From positions 1 to 11,005 of the forward strand of contig CAKZLA010000232.1 in NCBI GenBank assembly GCA_937124525.1: DNA of 11,005 nt, given 5' to 3'. This DNA is from an uncultured Desulfobacterium sp. (GTDB lineage Bacteria; Desulfobacterota; Desulfobacteria; Desulfobacterales; Desulfobacteraceae). Both the position numbers and the translations under genes were made by a program. The stretch's first letter is position 1; each line of letters opens with the position of its first letter. A model generated the notes under the pieces. That model was not told the DNA's origin. It did no database searches and was given only the letters and a program-made list of their open reading frames with translations. Positions 6,856 through 11,005 of this stretch are shown piece after piece.

Positions 6856-8019
6856 ATGGATTTTAGACTGTCAACAGAACTGACCATGCTTCAGAAGGCC
6901 GTAAGAGACTTTGCAAAGAAAAAAATAGCACCCAATGCCGATGAGTGGGATGCCAATGACTATTTTCCTTATAAAGAAGCCGTCCGTCCCATGGGCGAAC
7001 TGGGTTTTTACGGTACTGTTATTCCAGAAGAGTATGGCGGAGAAGACATGGGGTGGCTGGCGGCCATGATCGTCACCGAAGAGATAGCCCGGTATTCAAG
7101 CTCTCTCCGGGTGCAGGTGAACATGCAGGTGCTGGGATGTGGATTTACTATTTTTAAATATGGTACCGAGGCTGCCAAACAAAAATATGTGGAAAAACTG
7201 TGTTCCGCAGAGTACATCGGTGGATTCGGCATAACAGAAGCCGATGCCGGTTCCGATGTCATGGCCATGTCCACCGTGGCGGAAGAGAAGGATGACCACT
7301 ATCTTTTAAATGGGTCTAAAACCTGGATTTCCAATGCCAACTTTGCCGATGTCCTGATCTGTTATGCTTATACAGACAAGGAAAAAGGTAGCAAAGGGCT
7401 TTCTGCCTTTGCCATTGAACCCAAAAATTTTGAGGGCATTAAAACATCTGCTCTGGATAAACTGGGCTCCCATTCCTCTCCCACAGGTGAGGTGTTCCTG
7501 GATAATGTAAAGGTTCCCAAGGAAAATCTTCTGGGAAAACCCGGTGATGGCACCAAGGTACTTTTCAGCTCCCTGAACCACACCCGTCTTTCCGCCGCCG
7601 CAGGTGGTGTGGGCCTTGCCCAGGGCTGTCTTGATGAGGCTGTGAAATACTGTAATACCCGTAAGCAATTTGGTAAGAAAATCGGTTCCTTCCAGATGAA
7701 CCAGGACATGCTGGCCCAGATGTCTGCTGAAATTGATGCGGCCCGTTTCATGGTATACCGTGCGGCATCGGAAAAGGACAAAGGAAAGCTCAACAATGGT
7801 CTGGATGTGGCCAAGGCGAAATACCTGGCCGGGGAAGTGGCCACCAAGGCATCCAACTTTGCCATGAGAATCCTGGGTGCCTATGGATATTCAACCGAGT
7901 ATCCTGTGGCTCGATTCTACAGGGACGCCCCCACCTACAGTATGGTGGAAGGGTCTGCCAATATCTGCAAGATGATCATTGCCCTGGACGCCCTGGGCAT
8001 TAAAAAGGCCAATCGCTAA
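6856..8019 (+). CDS. gcdH: Glutaryl-CoA dehydrogenase, non-decarboxylating type
   Basis: FAD-dependent acyl-CoA dehydrogenase, 387 residues, that oxidises glutaryl-CoA to glutaconyl-CoA (electrons normally pass to electron-transfer flavoprotein). It matches closely what I recall of the Desulfococcus multivorans enzyme. Seen in the sequence: FGITEADAGSD (126-136) and KTWISNA (156-162) of the flavin and substrate fold; R85, at the position of the arginine that holds the distal carboxylate; the catalytic base E365 in MVEGSANI (363-370); and GAYGYSTEYPVARFYRD near the C-terminus. The residue before the base is V364. Decarboxylating enzymes have Tyr there, and this Tyr-to-Val change is the published mark of the type that keeps the carboxyl group. 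AGGAGA lies six bases before the ATG. The glutaconyl-CoA decarboxylase genes immediately downstream fit this reading exactly. Confidence 0.93.
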   Translation: MDFRLSTELTMLQKAVRDFAKKKIAPNADEWDANDYFPYKEAVRPMGELGFYGTVIPEEYGGEDMGWLAAMIVTEEIARYSSSLRVQVNMQVLGCGFTIFKYGTEAAKQKYVEKLCSAEYIGGFGITEADAGSDVMAMSTVAEEKDDHYLLNGSKTWISNANFADVLICYAYTDKEKGSKGLSAFAIEPKNFEGIKTSALDKLGSHSSPTGEVFLDNVKVPKENLLGKPGDGTKVLFSSLNHTRLSAAAGGVGLAQGCLDEAVKYCNTRKQFGKKIGSFQMNQDMLAQMSAEIDAARFMVYRAASEKDKGKLNNGLDVAKAKYLAGEVATKASNFAMRILGAYGYSTEYPVARFYRDAPTYSMVEGSANICKMIIALDALGIKKANR

Positions 8020-8040
8020 TATTTGAGCTAAGACCTAAGA

Positions 8041-8131
8041 TGGGGTCAGGCCTGCGTTGTTGCGCTTTTGACAACGATCTGGGTATAAAAGCAGAATTTA
8101 TCAAAAGCTTAACAACGCAGGCCTGACCCCA
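8041..8131. repeat. Long inverted repeat, REP/REPIN-like, after gcdH
   Basis: The 21-base arm at 8041-8061 (begins TGGGGTCAGGCCTGCG) is perfectly complementary to 8111-8131. After a 2x2 mismatch the stem resumes with GCTTTTGA (8064-8071) pairing with TCAAAAGC (8101-8108), leaving a 29-base loop. It begins 21 bases after the gcdH stop. GGGGTCAGG-headed arms resemble the REP sequences mobilised by REP-associated tyrosine transposases (from memory). In RNA it would form a very stable hairpin that may act as a terminator, attenuator or 3' stabiliser between gcdH and gcdD; no U-run follows. Confidence 0.8.
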
Positions 8132-8302
8132 CGCCATGTGTGTTTTTATTAACTCGTAAGTCATACCTTCTCCAATTTACCACCACATAATGTGCTCAGC
8201 GAAAATTGAAAATAGCGCATGGAATATGGCAAATGAGAACTTACGACCCATGAGGTTTTAAAAGCAAGCCAGAAAAATGCAAAAAAGATGGAGAACAAGA
8301 CC
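8132..8302. repeat. Gene-free stretch with possible 93-bp element (ends TCGTAAGT / ACTTACGA)
   Basis: TCGTAAGT (8154-8161) and ACTTACGA (8239-8246) are an 8-base inverted pair. The right end, TGAGAACTTACGA (8234-8246), recurs exactly at 67-79 in this window, about 8 kb away. This suggests a dispersed repeat inserted between gcdH and gcdD, next to the REP-like hairpin, but the interior is not shared with the first copy. I see no protein gene here; the gcdD ribosome binding site is at its right edge (8290-8293). Confidence 0.3.
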
Positions 8303-8437
8303 ATGAACAATGCCATGACCGTTTTTATCTCAGGTATCACAGGGGTTCTTGGGGGAATGAGCCTGCTCTATTTTTCCCTGAAAATCACCTCCTTTATTAC
8401 GGATAAAGTGGTGGCTTCTTCTGCCAAAAAAAAATAA
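8303..8437 (+). CDS. gcdD: Glutaconyl-CoA decarboxylase delta subunit, minimal single-helix form
   Basis: A 44-residue protein with one hydrophobic helix (about residues 7-31, VFISGITGVLGGMSLLYFSLKI without a break) and a lysine-ending tail (SSAKKK). This is the layout of the small OadG/GcdD-type subunits that assemble sodium-pump decarboxylases: a single membrane segment and a soluble tail. It is far shorter than GcdD of Acidaminococcus (about 107 residues), lacking the long extension. The ATG at 8303 has GGAG (8290-8293) nine bases upstream; an in-frame ATG at 8288 has no ribosome binding site. It lies 50 bp before gcdB on the same strand. Sequence similarity at this size is weak, so the call rests mainly on position, size and topology. 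Confidence 0.7.
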   Translation: MNNAMTVFISGITGVLGGMSLLYFSLKITSFITDKVVASSAKKK

Positions 8438-8487
8438 CAATTTTCTTAAATTTAAGATATACGCCCTGTTTTTAAAGGATTATTGAT

Positions 8488-9609
8488 ATGTTTGATGCAT
8501 TGCAGTTTTTAACGACCACCACCGGTTTCTGGCACCTGACCCCTGGAATGGTGTTCATGTGGGCCGTTGGTCTGATCCTGGTTTACCTGGCCATCTCCAA
8601 ACAATATGAACCCTTGCTTCTGCTTCCCATCGGTTTTGGTATTATCCTTGCAAACCTTCCCCTGGCAGGACTCATGACCCCGGAAGAGGGGCTGTTATGG
8701 AAATTTTATGAGTACGGTATTCACTGGGAGATCATTCCGCCCCTGATTTTTTTAGGCTTGGGTGCCCTCACCGATTTTGGTCCCCTGCTGTCCATGCCCT
8801 CCCTTATTTTTCTTGGGGCTGCGGCCCAGGGCGGGGTGTATTTGACTTTTTTTATTGCCAACAGTGTCCTGGGATTTGATCTCATGGAATCGGCCACCAT
8901 TGGTATTATTGGTGGTGCTGATGGTCCCACCACCATCTTTCTGGCCTCCAAGCTGGCCCCCCATATGTTGGGGATCTGTGCGGTGGCGGCTTACTCCTAC
9001 ATGGCCCTGGTGCCCATTATCCAGCCGCCGGTGATGAAAGCCTTGACCACGGACAAAGAGCGAAAGATCCGCATGAAAAAGGGCCGTAAGGTCAATAAGC
9101 TCGAAAAATTGCTTTTTCCCATCATTGCCACCTTTGTTATTATTCTCATTGTACCGGCATCTGCCCCCCTTATTTCCATGTTTATGGTGGGCAATCTGTT
9201 CCGGGAATCCAAGGTGGTGGAACGTCTCACCAAGGCATCCCAGGAGGAGCTGCTCAACATTGCCACTATTTTCCTGGGCCTGCCCGTGGGCGCCACCATG
9301 AATGCCGAGAACTTTCTTCAATGGAAGGTTATTTTTATCTTTTTGCTGGGATTGTGCGCCTTTATCCTCAGCACGGCGGTGGGGGTGTGCATTGCCAAGG
9401 TGATGAACCTGTTTCGCAAAACTAAAATTAATCCATTGCTGGGAGCTGCCGGTGTATCTGCCGTCCCCATGGCAGCCCGGGTGGTTCACAAGGTGGGCCA
9501 GGAGGCGGATAAAAAGAACTATCTTCTCATGTACGCCATGGGACCCAATGTGGCTGGCGTCATCGGCACCGTTATTGCCGCTGGTATCTTCCTAACACTG
9601 CTGCAATAA
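8488..9609 (+). CDS. gcdB: Sodium-pumping glutaconyl-CoA decarboxylase, beta subunit
   Basis: Integral membrane subunit (373 residues) that decarboxylates carboxybiotin and uses the energy to export Na+. It belongs to the OadB/MmdB/GcdB family: LTDFGPLLSMP (94-104), the sodium-site motif GGADGPTTIF (142-151) and NPLLGAAGVSAVPMAARV (315-332) near the C-terminus. D145, N315, G319, S324 and R331 match, in identity and spacing, the residues D203, N373, G377, S382 and R389 shown to matter in Klebsiella OadB, so the pump appears functional. Multiple hydrophobic helices span the protein, with a basic loop (ERKIRMKKGRK) at about 191-201. AAAGGA lies eight bases before the ATG. It is separated from gcdC by a 255-bp gap. 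Confidence 0.95.
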   Translation: MFDALQFLTTTTGFWHLTPGMVFMWAVGLILVYLAISKQYEPLLLLPIGFGIILANLPLAGLMTPEEGLLWKFYEYGIHWEIIPPLIFLGLGALTDFGPLLSMPSLIFLGAAAQGGVYLTFFIANSVLGFDLMESATIGIIGGADGPTTIFLASKLAPHMLGICAVAAYSYMALVPIIQPPVMKALTTDKERKIRMKKGRKVNKLEKLLFPIIATFVIILIVPASAPLISMFMVGNLFRESKVVERLTKASQEELLNIATIFLGLPVGATMNAENFLQWKVIFIFLLGLCAFILSTAVGVCIAKVMNLFRKTKINPLLGAAGVSAVPMAARVVHKVGQEADKKNYLLMYAMGPNVAGVIGTVIAAGIFLTLLQ

Positions 9610-9700
9610 AGTGGGCGTTATCAGCTCAGCTTATATATGAGATAGCACGAACCGGGGCGGCTGAAATTGAAACCCGATTCCACAATGCAAAATAAGGGAC

Positions 9701-9716
9701 CGCAAGCCAGACCCCA
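9701..9716 (-). repeat. Degenerate single REP-like arm
   Basis: Read on the minus strand this is TGGGGTCTGGCTTGCG, matching 14 of 16 bases of the arm at 8041-8056 (TGGGGTCAGGCCTGCG). It lacks a paired arm nearby. It is probably a diverged relative of the repeat after gcdH. Confidence 0.4.
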
Positions 9717-9772
9717 GAATTAAGTACCGAGAACCAAGTACCCAAAATAGATTTTTTGATATAAAATATACA

Positions 9773-9790
9773 TGGCAGATTTATCTGCCA
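9773..9790. other. Short perfect hairpin upstream of gcdC
   Basis: TGGCAGA-TTTA-TCTGCCA is a 7-bp perfect stem with a 4-base loop, preceded by an AT-rich run. It has no U-run after it, so a terminator is unlikely. It may be part of the gcdC leader RNA structure. Confidence 0.4.
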
Positions 9791-9800
9791 CAACGAAAGT

Positions 9801-9839
9801 TGAAACTCCCACAATTCCAGTTTTTTGGACGGAGTTTCA
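9801..9839. other. Hairpin just upstream of the gcdC ribosome binding site
   Basis: TGAAACTCC (9801-9809) pairs perfectly with GGAGTTTCA (9831-9839), and an inner TCCA/TGGA pair encloses a GTTTTT loop. It ends 13 bases before AAGGAG (9853-9858). It could protect the 5' end of a processed gcdC mRNA and raise the amount of biotin carrier made relative to the pump, or tune translation. Confidence 0.4.
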
Positions 9840-9864
9840 TATAAAACAAAATAAGGAGAATCCC

Positions 9865-10080
9865 ATGAGTGAAGAATTATTGGCCCCCCTGGCCGGAAAA
9901 ATTATTCAGATTGATGTCAAGGTTGGAGACAAAGTGGAAGAAGATGATGATGCCCTGGTCATCGAAGCCATGAAGATGGAAACACCCATTTATATTCCCT
10001 GTGACGGTACCATTGCCAAGATCAATGTCAAAGAGGGTGATGAAGTTGAGGAGGACGCTGTTCTTCTGGTTGTAGAATAG
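9865..10080 (+). CDS. gcdC: Biotin carrier subunit of glutaconyl-CoA decarboxylase
   Basis: A 71-residue biotinyl domain that carries CO2 from the carboxyltransferase (GcdA) to the membrane decarboxylase (GcdB). The fold is the usual two half-repeats: LLAPLAGKIIQIDVKVGDKVEEDD, then the biotinylation hairpin EAMKMET with biotin attached at K37, then a mirror half ending IAKINVKEGDEVEEDAVLLVV. It has no alanine/proline-rich linker or N-terminal extension, whereas GcdC proteins of Acidaminococcus type are longer because of such a linker. AAGGAG lies six bases before the ATG at 9865; an in-frame ATG at 9772 would add 31 residues of unlikely composition, would start inside a hairpin and has no ribosome binding site. 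gcdA follows after 61 bp. Confidence 0.92.
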   Translation: MSEELLAPLAGKIIQIDVKVGDKVEEDDDALVIEAMKMETPIYIPCDGTIAKINVKEGDEVEEDAVLLVVE

Positions 10081-10141
10081 TTGAGATAGGGACAGGCTTG
10101 GCTTATCGGCATTATCGTTAAAAAAAAATTGTGGAGATAAA

Positions 10142-11005
10142 ATGAGACCGTATTTTGAAAAAATGCCTGGGTTCGGCACCGCGCTGAAAAAAGGGCAGAT
10201 CAAAAGGGGAGAAGACAATACCCTTCGCCTGAAAGAGGTGGAAGGCGAAATAGCCGCAGCAGTGGATGTCATCAAAAATGCGGGGCTACCCGAAGCAAAA
10301 ATCAATGCCAGGGGCGTGATGACCGTGTGGCAGAGACTGGAGTACCTGGTGGACCCCGGAACCTGGTCTCCCCTTCACATGCTCTATAATCCTGCGGATA
10401 ATTCCGAAGGCACCACCAATGTCATTGATGGTCTGGGGAAAATCTCCGGCAAATGGGCTGTGATCATCGGGTTTGACAACAAGGTGATGGCCGGCGCATG
10501 GCTGGCAGGTCAGTCCGAGAATATTCTAAGGGTCACCGATCTTGCCAAACGGCTTAATGTACCCCTGGTGTGGCTGGTGAACTGTTCCGGTGCAAAACTC
10601 ACCGAACAGGAGCAGTTTTATGCCAACAGAAGGGGAGCTGGTGCTCCTTTTTACAGGCACGCAGAGCTCAATCAAATGGGCATCCCTGTGCTGGCCGGTA
10701 TCTACGGCACCAACCCCGCAGGCGGTGGATACCAGAGCATCAGCCCCACCATTTTGTTTGCCCACAAAGACTGCAACATTGCCGTGGGCGGCGCTGGCAT
10801 CGTAAGTGGCATGGCTCCCAAGGGCAGTTTTGATGCAGAGTCTGCCGAGCAGCTCATTGAAAGCACCCGTCATTTTAAGAGCAACCCCCCTGGCACCCCC
10901 AAGGTCCATTACGATGAGACTGGATTTTTTCGATATGTGTACGAGGAAGAAAAGGGTGTACTGGACGGTCTCAAGGATTACATGAAGGATATCCCGGCCT
11001 ATAAT
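10142..11005 (+). CDS. gcdA: Glutaconyl-CoA decarboxylase alpha subunit (carboxyltransferase), partial
   Basis: Biotin-dependent carboxyltransferase that moves the carboxyl group of glutaconyl-CoA onto the biotin of GcdC, giving crotonyl-CoA. The first 288 residues are present and the gene is cut by the window edge; the family is about 590 residues long. The sequence aligns along its length with Acidaminococcus fermentans GcdA as I recall it: NVIDGLGKISGKWAVI (93-108), the CoA-binding part GAWLAGQSENILR (118-130), LVNCSG (145-150), ANRRGAGAPF (161-170), GIYGTNPAGGGYQSISPT (187-203) and AVGGAGI (214-220), which form the first crotonase-like half. GGAG lies five bases before the ATG. This alpha type, distinct from the propionyl-CoA carboxylase type, supports glutaconyl-CoA over methylmalonyl-CoA as substrate. 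Confidence 0.95.
   Translation, partial: MRPYFEKMPGFGTALKKGQIKRGEDNTLRLKEVEGEIAAAVDVIKNAGLPEAKINARGVMTVWQRLEYLVDPGTWSPLHMLYNPADNSEGTTNVIDGLGKISGKWAVIIGFDNKVMAGAWLAGQSENILRVTDLAKRLNVPLVWLVNCSGAKLTEQEQFYANRRGAGAPFYRHAELNQMGIPVLAGIYGTNPAGGGYQSISPTILFAHKDCNIAVGGAGIVSGMAPKGSFDAESAEQLIESTRHFKSNPPGTPKVHYDETGFFRYVYEEEKGVLDGLKDYMKDIPAYN

Larger units (their letters stand above)
9610..9864. other. gcdB-gcdC gap with structured leader
   Basis: No gene is seen in these 255 bases. They hold a degenerate REP-like arm (9701-9716), a direct repeat AAGTACC (AAGTACCG then AAGTACCC, about 9722-9742), and two hairpins listed separately. The last hairpin ends 13 bases before the gcdC ribosome binding site. Confidence 0.6.

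Noticed and set aside
8752..9489. Long minus-strand open frame (245 codons) opposite gcdB
   Set aside because: It is Gly/His/Gln/Asn-rich in the way expected for the complement of a membrane-protein gene, has no start signal, and gcdB is certain on the other strand. The same holds for the antisense frames inside the oxidoreductase and gcdH genes.
9772..9864. N-terminal extension of gcdC from an in-frame ATG at 9772
   Set aside because: That ATG lies at the base of a hairpin and has no ribosome binding site, whereas 9865 has AAGGAG at ideal distance and starts exactly where the biotinyl domain begins.

Overview
The window looks like chromosomal DNA of a strictly anaerobic deltaproteobacterium, most likely a Desulfobacteraceae-type sulfate reducer. 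The main reason is an acyl-CoA dehydrogenase that closely matches the non-decarboxylating glutaryl-CoA dehydrogenase known from Desulfococcus multivorans, followed by genes for a sodium-pumping glutaconyl-CoA decarboxylase. The assignment rests on recalled family sequences, not on a search.

Region 1 (about 1-3400) concerns nitrogen fixation. draT (2376-1498) and draG (1369-458), both on the minus strand, encode the ADP-ribosyltransferase and glycohydrolase that switch dinitrogenase reductase off and on. Divergent from them, across an AT-rich gap of about 740 bp, is a small Nif11-domain protein gene (3114-3359). The gap holds a TGT-N10-ACA match to the NifA site and weak sigma-54-like elements facing both genes. 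Downstream of draG is what looks like the remnant of a small gene (188-463) broken by a frameshift. No nifHDK genes are in the window.

Region 2 (3438-11005) is a catabolic locus. A GntR/FCD regulator (4130-3438, minus) is divergent from a plus-strand series of genes: a two-gene 2-oxoacid:ferredoxin oxidoreductase (alpha 4374-5489; fused beta-gamma 5482-6777), glutaryl-CoA dehydrogenase (6856-8019), and the membrane decarboxylase genes gcdD (8303-8437, 44 aa), gcdB (8488-9609), gcdC (9865-10080) and gcdA (10142 to the window edge, truncated by it). Four copies of TTTGATT, in both orientations, lie in the regulator-promoter gap and are candidate operators.

Taken together, the genes suggest this route: a 2-oxoacid (2-oxoadipate is my inference) is oxidatively decarboxylated to glutaryl-CoA with reduction of ferredoxin; the dehydrogenase oxidises glutaryl-CoA to glutaconyl-CoA without losing CO2, as shown by Val364 where decarboxylating enzymes have Tyr; and GcdABCD then decarboxylates glutaconyl-CoA to crotonyl-CoA while exporting Na+. 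The energy of decarboxylation is thereby saved as a sodium gradient. The gcdH-gcdD gap carries a long perfect inverted repeat with the look of a REP/REPIN element, and a degenerate relative of its arm lies between gcdB and gcdC.
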